64,000 nucleotides of DNA from assembly GCA_019119635.1 (NCBI GenBank), contig DWWP01000054.1:62001-126000 (forward strand). The letters are read 5' to 3'. The notes beneath the pieces were generated by a model. The model saw nothing but the letters and a program-made list of their open reading frames with translations. It made no database searches and was not told the DNA's origin. Source of the DNA: Candidatus Dietzia intestinipullorum (GTDB lineage: Bacteria > Actinomycetota > Actinomycetes > Mycobacteriales > Mycobacteriaceae). The number at the start of each line of letters is the position of its first letter. The first letter of the stretch is position 1. A program made the position numbers and the translations under genes. Positions 19,790 to 30,676 of the stretch are shown piece after piece.

Positions 19790-20439
19790 CCATCACCTAC
19801 GACTGCACCGAGGAGACCGGCCGGGAGGTCGGGCTGACCTCCGCGGCCGGCGCGCTGCGCTCGGGCCGCCTCGTCGTGACCCCCACCGACACCCTGTACG
19901 GGCTCGCCGCCGATGCCTTCGACCCCGACGCCGTCACCAGCCTGCTCGCCGCAAAGCGGCGCGGTTCCGACATGCCGGTCCCGGTCCTCGTGGGGTCCTG
20001 GGAGACCATCGACGGCCTGGTCGTGAGCACGCCGGCCCCCGCCCGTGACCTCATCCGCGCGTGTTGGCCGGGCGGACTGAGCCTGATCGTCCATCAGGCG
20101 CCATCGCTCAACTGGAACCTCGGCCACACCCGCGGGACCGTGATGCTGCGGATGCCGCTGCACCCCGTGGCCATCGAGCTCCTGCGCGAGGTGGGGCCCC
20201 TCGCGGTCTCCAGCGCCAATGTCTCCGGGCAGCCCCCCGCGACGACGGTCACACAGGCCCGGGACCAGCTCGGCGACTCCGTGGCCGTGTACCTCGACGG
20301 GGGCGAGTGTTCGATCGGAAAGCCCTCGACGATCGTCGACCTGACCGGACCGGGCCCCCGGATCGTCCGTGAGGGCGCGATCACCGCCGAGCGTGTCGGG
20401 GAGGTCCTCGGCACCGACCCGGCGACCCTGCGCGGCTGA
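19786..20439 (+). CDS. L-threonylcarbamoyladenylate synthase (Sua5/YrdC/YwlC)
   Basis: A 217-aa YrdC-domain enzyme that makes threonylcarbamoyl-AMP from threonine, bicarbonate and ATP, the first step of the t6A modification at position 37 of ANN-decoding tRNAs. Motifs: TPTDTLYGLAADAF, KRRGSDMPVPVLV and LAVSSANVSGQPPATT. It has the YrdC domain without the C-terminal Sua5 extension, so it is the TsaC-like short form. GTG overlaps the prmC stop; the adjacency prmC-sua5 is conserved widely. Confidence 0.94.
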   Translation: MTITYDCTEETGREVGLTSAAGALRSGRLVVTPTDTLYGLAADAFDPDAVTSLLAAKRRGSDMPVPVLVGSWETIDGLVVSTPAPARDLIRACWPGGLSLIVHQAPSLNWNLGHTRGTVMLRMPLHPVAIELLREVGPLAVSSANVSGQPPATTVTQARDQLGDSVAVYLDGGECSIGKPSTIVDLTGPGPRIVREGAITAERVGEVLGTDPATLRG

Positions 20440-20442
20440 GAC

Positions 20443-21603
20443 GTGGGCATCGGGATCCCGTTCCGGGAGCTCCTGCTGATCGGGGTGACCGCAGGGCTCG
20501 TCACCTTTGTGATCACCGGCCTGGTCAGGGGGGTCGCGCCGACGATCGGGGGGCTCGCGTATCCCAGAGACCGGGATGTGCACATCGTCCCCACCCCACG
20601 CCTCGGGGGCGTGGGGATCTTCACCGGGATGCTGGTGGCCGTCTACCTCGCGGCCCAGCTGCCCGCCCTGAACAGGGCGTTCCCGCCCTTCGCCCCGGAC
20701 GTCGAGGCGACGATCCTCGCGGGCGGCGTGATCGTGCTCGTCGGGATAGTCGACGACATCCTCGGCATCGGAGCCGTCACCAAACTCGCCGGCCAGGCCG
20801 CCGCCGCGGGGGTGCTCGTGGCGATGGGTGTCTCGTGGACCCTGGTCTACCTGCCGTTCGGGGACGGGAACATCCTCGTGCTCGACCAACTCCAGGCCGG
20901 GCTTCTCACGGTGGTCTTCACGCTCGCGATCGTCAACGCCATGAACTTCGTCGACGGGCTCGACGGTCTGGCCGCCGGGCTCGGGGCGATCGCCGCCCTG
21001 GCGATCTGCGTGTTCTCGATCGGCATCATGGTCGACCAGGGCGGCACGGTGGGGGCGTACCCGCCCGCGCTCGTCACGGCGGTCCTCGCCGGTGCACTCC
21101 TGGGCTTTCTGCCCCACAACTTCCAACCCGCCCGCATCTTCATGGGCGACTCGGGATCGATGCTGATCGGGCTCGTCCTCGCGGCGGCGTCGACCAGCGC
21201 CTCGGGCAAGATCTCCCAGAGCCTGTACGGCCCCCAGGAGATGCTCGTCCTGCTCTCTCCGATGATCGTCGTCGCCGCGGCGATGTTCGTGCCCATGCTC
21301 GATCTGGTCATGGCGGTGGTCAGGCGGGTCGGGGCGGGGCGGAGCCCGTTCTCCCCGGACAAGATGCATCTGCACCACCGGCTGCTGGCGCTGGGGCACT
21401 CGCACCGTCGGGTGGCGCTGGTGATCTACGCCTGGGTGTCGCTCATCGCGTTCGGTGCCGTCGGTGCCACCATGCTTCCCACCGAGGTGATCGTCCCGCT
21501 CGTGGCCGCGGGCCTGCTCTCCGTCCTCGCCGCGACGCTCGTGCCCCGCCTTCGCAGCTCGCGGGCCGAGGACCGTGCGGGGGACGCGACCGATCCCCGC
21601 TAG
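20443..21603 (+). CDS. wecA: WecA/MraY-family polyprenyl-phosphate GlcNAc-1-phosphate transferase
   Basis: A 386-aa membrane enzyme of the PNPT family that transfers GlcNAc-1-phosphate from UDP-GlcNAc to decaprenyl phosphate, the first step of arabinogalactan linker-unit synthesis in Mycobacteriales. About ten or eleven hydrophobic segments are visible. Conserved sites: the DD pair in VDDILGIG, NFVDGLDGLAAG, FMGDSGSMLIG and the cytosolic loop HLHHRLLALGHSHR. GTG at 20443 follows sua5 by 3 nt. From memory it corresponds to Rv1302 (rfe). Confidence 0.93.
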   Translation: MGIGIPFRELLLIGVTAGLVTFVITGLVRGVAPTIGGLAYPRDRDVHIVPTPRLGGVGIFTGMLVAVYLAAQLPALNRAFPPFAPDVEATILAGGVIVLVGIVDDILGIGAVTKLAGQAAAAGVLVAMGVSWTLVYLPFGDGNILVLDQLQAGLLTVVFTLAIVNAMNFVDGLDGLAAGLGAIAALAICVFSIGIMVDQGGTVGAYPPALVTAVLAGALLGFLPHNFQPARIFMGDSGSMLIGLVLAAASTSASGKISQSLYGPQEMLVLLSPMIVVAAAMFVPMLDLVMAVVRRVGAGRSPFSPDKMHLHHRLLALGHSHRRVALVIYAWVSLIAFGAVGATMLPTEVIVPLVAAGLLSVLAATLVPRLRSSRAEDRAGDATDPR

Positions 21604-21613
21604 GCTGGCAGTC

Positions 21614-22063
21614 ATGACGGACGCAGCAGACGCCCCCGCCGAGAGCGCCCACACCACCGGTCTGAGGAAGGCCGTCCTGTTCGGTGCGCTCGCTCTGATC
21701 GTCCTCGCGGTGGTCAGTGTCGGGGTGTGGGCCGCGGTCGACGGGCTCCCGGGGGTGTGGGGCGCACTGATGGGCGCCGCGGTGGGCGGGGCCTTCGTGC
21801 TCACCACGGCGATCGTCACCATCGCGACCGCCCGGAGCGCGCCGCAGACGGCGGCGGCAGTGTTGCTCGGGACTTGGCTCCTCAAGCTCGTCGTCGTCAT
21901 CGGTGTCGTCGCGGCCCTCCGACCCCTCGAGTTCTACTCCAAGCCGGCCTTCGCCGTGACGATCGTCGTCGCGATGGTCGTGGTGCTGGCGGGGGAGACG
22001 TGGGCGATCCTCACCAACCGGGCGCCCTCGGTGGAACCGAGCGCGTCCGCGGACGCGTCGTGA
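21614..22063 (+). CDS. Small membrane protein preceding the ATP synthase operon (AtpI-like)
   Basis: A 149-aa protein with four predicted membrane segments (about 20-45, 49-72, 80-100, 107-127). ATG at 21614 gives MTDAADAPAES, which looks like a normal cytoplasmic N-terminus; the longer frame overlaps the end of wecA. Its place directly before atpB and its length match the AtpI/Rv1303-type proteins thought to help assemble the c-ring or serve ion supply. No catalytic motif is visible, so the role is inferred from position. Confidence 0.75.
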   Translation: MTDAADAPAESAHTTGLRKAVLFGALALIVLAVVSVGVWAAVDGLPGVWGALMGAAVGGAFVLTTAIVTIATARSAPQTAAAVLLGTWLLKLVVVIGVVAALRPLEFYSKPAFAVTIVVAMVVVLAGETWAILTNRAPSVEPSASADAS

Positions 22064-22096
22064 GGGTGCCCCTGCACGAGGCGGCCGACACCTGGA

Positions 22097-22105
22097 TGTT
22101 ATTCT
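22097..22105 (+). promoter_or_regulatory. Candidate extended -10 promoter of the atp operon
   Basis: TGT followed by TATTCT (22100-22105) is an extended -10 in the 187-bp gap before atpB. No clear -35 is present, which extended -10 promoters tolerate. It predicts a transcript start near 22112 and a leader of about 140 nt. Confidence 0.4.
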
Positions 22106-22132
22106 TTTCGACGGTGAGACGAGCTAGCTGAT

Positions 22133-22151
22133 CGGACCGTACACCGGTCCG
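22133..22151 (+). other. Hairpin in the atp leader
   Basis: CGGACCG (22133-22139) and CGGTCCG (22145-22151) form a 7-bp stem with loop TACAC. No T tract follows, so it may be a leader structure or an operator rather than a terminator. Confidence 0.35.
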
Positions 22152-22250
22152 TGACTGCTGCGCGGAATCCCATACGGCCACGACAACCGGGGCCACTCGT
22201 ACCTAACGCGCTCGGGCGCCAAGCGCCCGACACGACCAGGGGAGAACACA

Positions 22251-23057
22251 CTGAGTACGACGCTTCTGGCCTTCAAGGGCGAGTTTCATCCCCCGAACAT
22301 CGACGTGGAGTTCTTCCCGGCCGACCGTTGGCTGACCGGCTTCGCGGGCGACGCCTTCGTCCTGGACCGGCTCATGCTGGTGCGGATCCTCATGGCGGTT
22401 GTGCTGGCGGCGTTCTTCGCCATCGCCATGCGCAACCCCAAACTGGTCCCCAAGGGCGTGCAGAACGTCGCCGAGATGGCGCTGGACTTCGTCCGGATCC
22501 ACATCTCGCAGGAGATCCTGGGTAAAGAGCAGGGACGGCGGTTCCTGCCGGTCATCGCCACGATCTTCTTCGCGGTCCTGGTGATGAACCTCCCGACGGT
22601 GATCCCGGGGCTGAACATCTCGCCCAACGCGCGGATCGGGTTCCCCCTGGTCCTCGCGATCCTGGGTTATGTGACCTTCATCTACGCGGGGTCCAAGCGC
22701 TTCGGCTTCTTCAAGTTCGTCAAGTCGAGCGTGGTGATCCCCAACCTGCCGCCGGCGCTCCACCTTCTGGTGGTGCCCATCGAGATCCTGTCGACGTTCA
22801 TCCTGCGGCCGGCCACGCTGACCATCCGTCTCATGGCCAACATGCTGGCCGGGCACCTCATCATCGTCCTTCTGTTCAGCGCCACGAACTTCTTCTTCTG
22901 GCAGCTCAACGGATGGTCGCTGCTGTCCGTCGGCATCTCGGCACTGTCGGTCGCCTTCACGCTCTTCGAGCTGCTGGTGATCGTCCTGCAGGCCTACATC
23001 TTCGCGCTGCTCGTCGCGGTGTACATCGACCTCGCGCTCCACGCGGAGAGCCACTAG
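22251..23057 (+). CDS. atpB: ATP synthase subunit a (Fo); probable CTG start
   Basis: A 268-aa proton-channel subunit of the membrane Fo sector. The essential arginine is in TIRLMANMLAGH, and five or six hydrophobic helices are visible. The first standard start in this frame is GTG 22305, but that removes KGEFHPP, which (from memory) matches the N-terminal KGEFHAP of C. glutamicum AtpB. Going upstream to the in-frame stop at 22152 there is no ATG, GTG or TTG. A CTG at 22251 lies 6 nt after a strong ribosome site, AGGGGAG (22238-22244), and reads (M)STTLLAFKGEFH. I therefore call CTG as the start. Confidence 0.9.
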   Translation: MSTTLLAFKGEFHPPNIDVEFFPADRWLTGFAGDAFVLDRLMLVRILMAVVLAAFFAIAMRNPKLVPKGVQNVAEMALDFVRIHISQEILGKEQGRRFLPVIATIFFAVLVMNLPTVIPGLNISPNARIGFPLVLAILGYVTFIYAGSKRFGFFKFVKSSVVIPNLPPALHLLVVPIEILSTFILRPATLTIRLMANMLAGHLIIVLLFSATNFFFWQLNGWSLLSVGISALSVAFTLFELLVIVLQAYIFALLVAVYIDLALHAESH

Positions 23058-23145
23058 AACCCGGGCCGCCAGGCCTGACACGACCACCCGTCAATCAGAC
23101 CAATAACGTCCGACCGGCACGGAAACCACCGCGCCGGCCATCTGA

Positions 23146-23400
<255 letters not shown>

Positions 23401-23431
23401 TCGACGACCAACCGACCCGTAGGGACGAACC

Positions 23432-24004
23432 ATGAACAACGTCATCGCAGTCCTGGCGCAGGAGGGGGAGACCCTTCCGTTGGAGGAGAGCCCACACCCG
23501 CTCATCCCGCCGCTGTACGACATCGTCTGGTCGCTCATCCCGCTCGTAGTGATCCTCTGGCTGTTCTGGAAGTTCGTACTTCCCAAGTTCCAGCAGGTCC
23601 TCGACGAGCGGGAGGAGCGGATCGAGGGCGGTCTGGAGCGTGCAGAGCAGACCCAGGCCGAGGCCAAGGAAGAGCTGGCCAAGTACCGCGCACAGCTCGC
23701 CGAGGCGCGTAGTGAGGCGGCCAAGATCCGCGACGACGCCCGCGCCCAGGGGCAGCAGATCCTCGCGGATATGAAGGCCGAGGCGCAGCAGGAGAGCGAC
23801 CGGATCGTCGCCTCCGGTCACCAGCAGCTCGCCGCGCAGCGCCAGCAGATCGTTACGGAACTGCGTGGGGATCTGGGACGGCAGTCGGTCGACTTGGCCG
23901 AGCGGCTCATGGGTGAGCAGCTGTCGGACCCCGTCCGGCGCTCCGGCACCATCGACCGCTTTCTGGCAGACCTCGACCGGGTTTCCGGCGCGGGTAAGAA
24001 CTAA
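23432..24004 (+). CDS. atpF: ATP synthase subunit b
   Basis: A 190-aa peripheral-stalk subunit. One N-terminal membrane helix (about 31-52, [20 protein letters not shown]) is followed by the long charged helix that dimerises and reaches F1. The N-terminal 25 residues are more acidic than usual ([14 protein letters not shown]). There is a single b gene and no b' or b-delta fusion. It ends 14 nt before atpH. Confidence 0.96.
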   Translation: MNNVIAVLAQEGETLPLEESPHPLIPPLYDIVWSLIPLVVILWLFWKFVLPKFQQVLDEREERIEGGLERAEQTQAEAKEELAKYRAQLAEARSEAAKIRDDARAQGQQILADMKAEAQQESDRIVASGHQQLAAQRQQIVTELRGDLGRQSVDLAERLMGEQLSDPVRRSGTIDRFLADLDRVSGAGKN

Positions 24005-24018
24005 GGGAAGTGGAGCCC

Positions 24019-24837
24019 ATGCACGCAGCGAGTCGCGAAGCGCTCGACCAGACCCGCAACGCACTGGAATCGACCCTGAAGGGTGCGGACTCCGCGGCCG
24101 CGGCCGGGTCCACGGTCGGTGCAGAGCTCTTCCAGGTGGTCGATGTCCTCGAGGGCAACCGCACACTGCGGGTGGCCGTGGCGGACACCGCGGCCTCGGT
24201 GGAGGCCCGTCAGGACCTCGTGCGCGGGGTCTTCGGCTGGAAGGTCGACCAGAACACGCTGGACCTGGTCCTCGCTGCGGTGGCTCAGGACTGGTCCAAT
24301 CCCCGGGAGCTGCGGCAGGGCCTGATCCTGCTCGGCCGTGAGGCGCTCCTGCGTTCGGCCGACGAGCAGGGGCAGCTCCAGGCCGTCGAGGACGAGCTCT
24401 TCCGGCTCGGCCGCATCGTGGCCGGGGACGCGGAGTTCGAGCAGGCACTCGCGGACCGCACCGCGGACCGGGAGCGCAAGCGGGGACTGCTCGCCGAGGT
24501 GCTCTACGGCAAGGTCACCGCGGTGACGGAGGCACTCGCGTCGCAGGCGGTGGCGAGCCCCTCCGCCATGCCGGCGGACGACTTCCTCGAGATCTCGCGG
24601 CAGGCCGCGGAGCTCCGTGGCCGGGCGGTCGCCGTCGTCACGAGCGCAGAGCCCCTGAGCGAGCAGCAGGGCGACGACATCCGCGGCCGGTTGGCCTCGC
24701 TCTACGGACGCGAGATCGCCGTCCACAACGACGTGGATCCCGCGATCCTCGGCGGTGTGGTGATCAGGGTCGGCGATGAGATCATCGACGGCAGCGTGGC
24801 GGGAAGGCTCGACGCCATGCGTCGCACCCTCCGCTGA
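24019..24837 (+). CDS. atpH: ATP synthase subunit delta
   Basis: A 272-aa stator subunit linking b to the top of F1. ATG at 24019 is preferred to a GTG at 24010 because AAGGGAAG (24003-24010) then has normal spacing. It is about 95 residues longer than E. coli delta but is not fused to a b-like region as in mycobacteria, a Corynebacterium/Dietzia-like condition. The C-terminal OSCP domain has the typical VTSAEPLSEQQ and DPAILGGVVIRVGDEIIDGS segments. Confidence 0.94.
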   Translation: MHAASREALDQTRNALESTLKGADSAAAAGSTVGAELFQVVDVLEGNRTLRVAVADTAASVEARQDLVRGVFGWKVDQNTLDLVLAAVAQDWSNPRELRQGLILLGREALLRSADEQGQLQAVEDELFRLGRIVAGDAEFEQALADRTADRERKRGLLAEVLYGKVTAVTEALASQAVASPSAMPADDFLEISRQAAELRGRAVAVVTSAEPLSEQQGDDIRGRLASLYGREIAVHNDVDPAILGGVVIRVGDEIIDGSVAGRLDAMRRTLR

Positions 24838-24935
24838 CCGGTCCACGCCGGTCGTCCGACGAGCTGCGTACCGTCGATGGTCGAGGCTCACGAAAAACCT
24901 AGAATTGACATCCCGACTTTGAGAGCAGGAATGAC

Positions 24936-26576
24936 ATGGCGGAGTTGACGATCTCCTCCGACGAGATCCGTAGTGCGATTGCGAATTACACGTCCACAGT
25001 CTCGACCGAGGCGTCGCGCGACGAGGTAGGTGTCGTCACCGATACGGGCGACGGTATCGCCCACATCAGCGGGCTCCCGTCCGCGATGGCCAACGAGCTC
25101 CTCGAGTTCTCGGGCGGCGTGCTCGGCGTGGCGCTGAACCTCGAGGACCGCGAGATCGGTGCGGTCATCCTCGGTAGCTTCGACGAGATCGCCCAGGGGC
25201 AGGAGGTGCGCCGGACGGGCGAGGTCCTCTCCGTCCCCGTCGGTGACGGCTTCCTGGGCCGCGTGGTCAACCCGCTCGGCGAGGCCATCGACGGTCTCGG
25301 TGAGATCGAGTCCGCGACCACCCGCGCGCTCGAGCTGCAGGCCCCCTCCGTGCTGGAGCGCCAGCCGGTTGAGGAGCCCATGCAGACCGGCATCAAGGCC
25401 GTCGACGCCATGACGCCGATCGGACGCGGGCAGCGCCAGCTCATCATCGGTGACCGCAAGACCGGCAAGACGGCGCTGTGCATCGACGCGATCCTCAACC
25501 AGAAATCCAACTGGGAGTCGGGCGACAAGACCAAGCAGCTGCGCTGCATCTACGTCGCGATCGGCCAGAAGGGCTCGACCATCGCCGGCGTCAAGCAGAC
25601 GCTCGAGGAGAACGGCGCGATGGAGTACACCACCATCGTCGCCGCCCCCGCGTCCGACTCGGCCGGCTTCAAGTGGCTCGCTCCGTTCACCGGCTCGGCC
25701 ATCGGGCAGCACTGGATGTACGAGGGCAACCACGTTCTGGTGGTGTTCGACGACCTGTCCAAGCAGGCCGACGCCTACCGCGCGATCTCCCTGCTCCTGC
25801 GTCGCCCGCCGGGCCGTGAGGCCTACCCGGGCGACGTGTTCTACCTGCACTCCCGTCTGCTCGAGCGCTGCGCCAAGCTCTCGGACGAGATGGGTGGCGG
25901 CTCGATGACCGGTCTGCCGATCATCGAGACCAAGGCGAACGACGTCTCGGCATTCATCCCGACCAACGTCATCTCGATCACCGACGGCCAGGTCTTCCTC
26001 GAGTCCGACCTGTTCAACCGCGGTGTCCGACCCGCCGTCAACGTCGGCATCTCGGTCTCCCGTGTCGGTGGCGCCGCGCAGACCAAGGGGATGAAGAAGG
26101 TCTCGGGTTCACTGCGTCTGGACCTGGCGGCCTTCCGTGACCTGGAGTCCTTCGCGACCTTCGCCTCCGACCTCGACGCCGCCTCCAAGGCGCAGCTCGA
26201 GCGCGGCGAGCGCCTGGTCGAGATCCTCAAGCAGGACCAGAGTTCGCCCGTGCCTGTCGAGGACCAGATCGTCTCGATCTACCTCGCCGGTGAGGGGCAC
26301 TACGACTCGGTCCCCGTCGAAGACATCCGCCGGTTCGAGGCCGAGCTCCTGGAGAACCTGCGGCACTCCGCCGCTGACGTCTACACCCAGATCGACGGTG
26401 GCGCCGTGCTCTCGGACGAGTCGAAGGCCGCCCTGGATTCCAAGACGGACGAGTTCAAGCAGGGATTCGTGGCCACGGACGGCTCCCGGGTCGTCAACGA
26501 GCCCGAGCCCGAGCCCCTCGCGGAGGACGACATCGACCGCGAGACGCTGACGGTCACCAAGAAGAAGAAGGCCTGA
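24936..26576 (+). CDS. atpA: ATP synthase subunit alpha
   Basis: A 546-aa non-catalytic nucleotide-binding subunit of the F1 head. The P-loop is GDRKTGKT (about residues 171-178) and the arginine-finger region is [23 protein letters not shown]. The N-terminus ([14 protein letters not shown]) binds delta. The C-terminus has an extension ending KKKKA; extended alpha C-termini in mycobacteria damp ATP hydrolysis, and a similar role is possible here. The 98-bp gap before it has an AGGA ribosome site but no clear promoter. Confidence 0.97.
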   Translation: MAELTISSDEIRSAIANYTSTVSTEASRDEVGVVTDTGDGIAHISGLPSAMANELLEFSGGVLGVALNLEDREIGAVILGSFDEIAQGQEVRRTGEVLSVPVGDGFLGRVVNPLGEAIDGLGEIESATTRALELQAPSVLERQPVEEPMQTGIKAVDAMTPIGRGQRQLIIGDRKTGKTALCIDAILNQKSNWESGDKTKQLRCIYVAIGQKGSTIAGVKQTLEENGAMEYTTIVAAPASDSAGFKWLAPFTGSAIGQHWMYEGNHVLVVFDDLSKQADAYRAISLLLRRPPGREAYPGDVFYLHSRLLERCAKLSDEMGGGSMTGLPIIETKANDVSAFIPTNVISITDGQVFLESDLFNRGVRPAVNVGISVSRVGGAAQTKGMKKVSGSLRLDLAAFRDLESFATFASDLDAASKAQLERGERLVEILKQDQSSPVPVEDQIVSIYLAGEGHYDSVPVEDIRRFEAELLENLRHSAADVYTQIDGGAVLSDESKAALDSKTDEFKQGFVATDGSRVVNEPEPEPLAEDDIDRETLTVTKKKKA

Positions 26577-26632
26577 GGGCGGGCCCGTGACAGGCATCCG
26601 ATTCAAGGCCGAGAGGAGTGTGATCTGAGGCC

Positions 26633-27616
26633 ATGGCGAACATGCGCGAACTGCGCGACCGGATCAAATCGGTCAACTCCACCAAGAAGATCACCAAGGC
26701 CCAGGAGCTGATCGCGACCTCGCAGATCACCAAGGCCCAGGCCCGCGTGGCAGAAGCGAAGCCTTTCGCCGACCAGATCACCCAGATCCTCACCGACCTC
26801 GCGAACGCCTCGTCGCTCGAGCACCCGATGCTCAACGAGCCCGAGGACGCCAAGCGTTCGGCGGTACTCGTGGTGACCTCCGACCGCGGTATGTGCGGTG
26901 GCTACAACCACAACGTGCTCAAGGAGGCCTCCGAGCTGATCGCCTTCCTCGAGGAGGCCGGCCGCGAGGTCGACATCTACGTGATGGGCAACAAGGGCAT
27001 CGTCTACTACACGTTCCGCGAGATCGAACTCGCGGGATCGTGGCACGGGCACTCGCAGAAGCCCGACTACCAGGAGGCACGGCCGGCGTTCCAGCTCCTG
27101 GCCACCGCCTTCCGGACCGGCGGCGAGGGCACGTTCGACGCGGCCGAGTTCCTCGAAGAGGGGACCAGGGATACCACACGCCGCGGCGTCGACGAGGTGC
27201 ACATCGTGTACACCCGCTTCCAGTCCATGCTCACCCAGACCCCCAAGGCGCTGCGCCTGGCCCCGATCGAGACCCAGGTCGAGGTCGAGGAAGTGGACAT
27301 GGGGGAGGACATGCTGGACACCTCGAGGTCCGACTTCAAGCCCGAGGTCTCCTTCGAGCCCGATGCGGACACGCTGCTGGACAACATCCTCCCGCGGTAC
27401 ATGTCGGCCCGGGCGTTCGCCGCGCTCCTCGAGTCGGCGGCCTCGGAGTCGGCGTCGCGTCGGACCGCGATGAAGTCGGCGACGGACAACGCCACCGATC
27501 TCGTCGAGGACCTCAGCCGTGAGGCCAACCAGGCCCGTCAGGCCCAGATCACCCAGGAAATCAGCGAGATCGTCGGCGGCGCCGGCGCGCTCGCCGCCAG
27601 CGCAGGAAGTGACTAA
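26633..27616 (+). CDS. atpG: ATP synthase subunit gamma
   Basis: A 327-aa central-shaft subunit. The N-terminal helix (NMRELRDRIKSVNSTKKITKA) and the C-terminal helix (SESASRRTAMKSATDNA) form the rotating coiled coil inside the alpha-beta head. It is about 40 residues longer than E. coli gamma, with an extra acidic insert around 220-250 (VEVEEVDMGEDMLDTSR), in line with the actinobacterial gamma loop. It starts 56 nt after atpA and ends 3 nt before atpD. Confidence 0.96.
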   Translation: MANMRELRDRIKSVNSTKKITKAQELIATSQITKAQARVAEAKPFADQITQILTDLANASSLEHPMLNEPEDAKRSAVLVVTSDRGMCGGYNHNVLKEASELIAFLEEAGREVDIYVMGNKGIVYYTFREIELAGSWHGHSQKPDYQEARPAFQLLATAFRTGGEGTFDAAEFLEEGTRDTTRRGVDEVHIVYTRFQSMLTQTPKALRLAPIETQVEVEEVDMGEDMLDTSRSDFKPEVSFEPDADTLLDNILPRYMSARAFAALLESAASESASRRTAMKSATDNATDLVEDLSREANQARQAQITQEISEIVGGAGALAASAGSD

Positions 27617-29068
<1,452 letters not shown>

Positions 29069-29077
29069 CCGTAGACC

Positions 29078-29449
29078 ATGGCTGACATCGACGTCGATAT
29101 CGTCACGGTCGAACGCCGCTTCTGGACAGGGACCGCGTCCATGGTGGTCGCCAAGACCACGGAGGGCGAGCTCGGCATCCAGTCCGGCCACGAACCGCTT
29201 CTCGGCGAGTTGGACGCCGGCGGAACCGTGACGGTCTACACCGACGAGGGCAGGAAGGTCGCCGCCGTGCGGGGAGGCTTCCTCTCCGTGACCGCCGAGA
29301 AGGTCAGTATCCTCGGTGAGGAGGCGCACTGGTCCGGGGACATTGACCGGGCCGCCGCAGAGCGTGCACTCTCCGAGGCCGGCGAGGACCCCGAGGCGGC
29401 TGCGGCCGCACGGGGCCGGCTCCTCGCCGTCGACAAGGCTGGTGCCTGA
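29078..29449 (+). CDS. atpC: ATP synthase subunit epsilon
   Basis: A 123-aa rotor subunit in the short actinobacterial form. The beta-sandwich domain (about 1-85, with GELGIQSGHEPLLGEL) binds gamma and the c-ring; the C-terminal helical part is brief (DRAAAERALSEAGED), which limits its ability to inhibit hydrolysis. It is the last structural gene of atpBEFHAGDC and is followed by a hairpin. Confidence 0.95.
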   Translation: MADIDVDIVTVERRFWTGTASMVVAKTTEGELGIQSGHEPLLGELDAGGTVTVYTDEGRKVAAVRGGFLSVTAEKVSILGEEAHWSGDIDRAAAERALSEAGEDPEAAAAARGRLLAVDKAGA

Positions 29450-29458
29450 TCCCCTCAT

Positions 29459-29476
29459 GACGGGCGTGCGCCCGTC
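29459..29476 (+). terminator. Hairpin after atpC
   Basis: GACGGGC (29459-29465) and GCCCGTC (29470-29476) form a perfect 7-bp stem with loop GTGC, 10 nt after the atpC stop. There is no T tract. It may end or attenuate the atp transcript before the DUF2550-type gene. Confidence 0.45.
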
Positions 29477-29511
29477 GTAAGCGGCCGCGACCACCGGAAG
29501 GGGTTGAGACA

Positions 29512-29958
29512 GTGGCGACGTACATCGTTCTCGGTGTCGTCGTCCTGCTCGCCCTCCCCGTGGTCGCGGCCGTCCTGTATCGACTCGTGGTCGTCCGGCG
29601 GAGCTCGACCTCCGCGGTCGCGCGGCGCGCCGGAGAACAGACCTGGCAATACGGGGCCCTGCGTTACTCGGAGAGCGAGGCCGCGTTCTACCGGCTCGTG
29701 AGCGTGCGCTTCGGGCCGGATGTCCACCTGGACCGACAAACCGTCGTCCTGGGACGTCGCAGGCCCCCGACTGGTCCGGAACTCGACATGACCGAGGCCG
29801 GCGAGATGATCATCTCATTCTCCGGACGGGACCGGCGCGACCGCATCGTCGAGGGTGAACTCTGCCTCGGACCGGCTGAGATGACGGCGCTGCTGGCGTG
29901 GGTCGAGGCCTGCTCCACGGATCAGGTCCGTCGCCCGGGCGGCGGCCGGCGCCGTTGA
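29512..29958 (+). CDS. DUF2550-type membrane-anchored protein
   Basis: A 148-aa protein with one N-terminal membrane helix (about 4-27) followed by a soluble domain of alternating strands ([31 protein letters not shown]). From memory it corresponds to Rv1312, which follows atpC in M. tuberculosis, and to the DUF2550 family. GTG at 29512 follows GGAAGGGG, spaced at about 10 nt. The constant place behind the ATP synthase hints at a link with it, but no function is established. Confidence 0.8.
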   Translation: MATYIVLGVVVLLALPVVAAVLYRLVVVRRSSTSAVARRAGEQTWQYGALRYSESEAAFYRLVSVRFGPDVHLDRQTVVLGRRRPPTGPELDMTEAGEMIISFSGRDRRDRIVEGELCLGPAEMTALLAWVEACSTDQVRRPGGGRRR

Positions 29959-29983
29959 GACACCGCCACCATCAGGAGGAAAT

Positions 29984-30664
29984 GTGCGACTGGTCGTCGC
30001 CACCTGTCAGGTCGACTACGTCGGTCGTCTGACCGCCCATCTGCCCATGGCGCCGCGACTGCTGTTGGTCAAGGCCGACGGGTCGGTGAGCGTGCACGCG
30101 GACGACAGGGCGTACAAGCCGCTCAACTGGATGACCCCGCCCTGCACGCTGACCGAATCCGATCATCCCGAGGAGGAGGCGCACCGCCTGTGGGTGGTGG
30201 AGAACAAGGCCGGCGAGCAGCTCCGCATCACCGTCCGGGAGATCCATCACGATTCCCATCACGAACTGGGTGTCGACCCCGGACTGGTGAAGGACGGGGT
30301 CGAGGCCCACCTCCAGGAGCTGCTCGCCGAGCACATCGACACCCTCGGAGAGGGATACAGCCTGATCCGGCGGGAGTACATGACCGCGATCGGACCGGTG
30401 GACATCCTCGGCCGTGACGCGGACGGGGCTTCGGTGGCCGTCGAGATCAAGCGTCGGGGCGAGATCGACGGGGTGGAGCAGCTCACGCGCTATCTCGAGC
30501 TGCTCAACCGTGACCCCCTCCTCGCCCCGGTGACCGGCGTGTTCGCTGCGCAGGTCATCAAACCCCAGGCCCGGACACTGGCGGAGGACAGGGGTATCCG
30601 GTGCGTGACGCTGGATTACGATTCTCTGCGGGGGATCGAGTCGACCGACCTCCGGCTCTTCTGA
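29984..30664 (+). CDS. nucS: Endonuclease NucS (mismatch-specific)
   Basis: A 226-aa endonuclease of the NucS/EndoMS family, which cuts both strands at mismatches and provides non-canonical mismatch repair in actinobacteria and archaea lacking MutS/MutL. The C-terminal nuclease core has D140 (GPVDILGRD), E154 and K156 (VEIKRRG), and Q166 (DGVEQLTRY). The N-terminal domain binds DNA. GTG at 29984 follows AGGAGGAAA. In M. tuberculosis (Rv1321) it occupies the same region after the atp genes. Confidence 0.95.
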   Translation: MRLVVATCQVDYVGRLTAHLPMAPRLLLVKADGSVSVHADDRAYKPLNWMTPPCTLTESDHPEEEAHRLWVVENKAGEQLRITVREIHHDSHHELGVDPGLVKDGVEAHLQELLAEHIDTLGEGYSLIRREYMTAIGPVDILGRDADGASVAVEIKRRGEIDGVEQLTRYLELLNRDPLLAPVTGVFAAQVIKPQARTLAEDRGIRCVTLDYDSLRGIESTDLRLF

Positions 30665-30676
30665 CCGGGACTCGCG

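Noticed and set aside
19096-21900. 934-codon minus-strand frame across prmC-sua5-wecA
   Set aside because: Same G+C shadow effect; composition is His/Asp/Arg-rich without domains.
22133-22151. Terminator separating the AtpI-like gene from atpB
   Set aside because: The stem is short and lacks a T tract; with a possible promoter before it, it would lie in the atp leader.
22305-22307. GTG as the atpB start
   Set aside because: No ribosome site and it drops a segment conserved in corynebacterial AtpB; CTG 22251 fits better.
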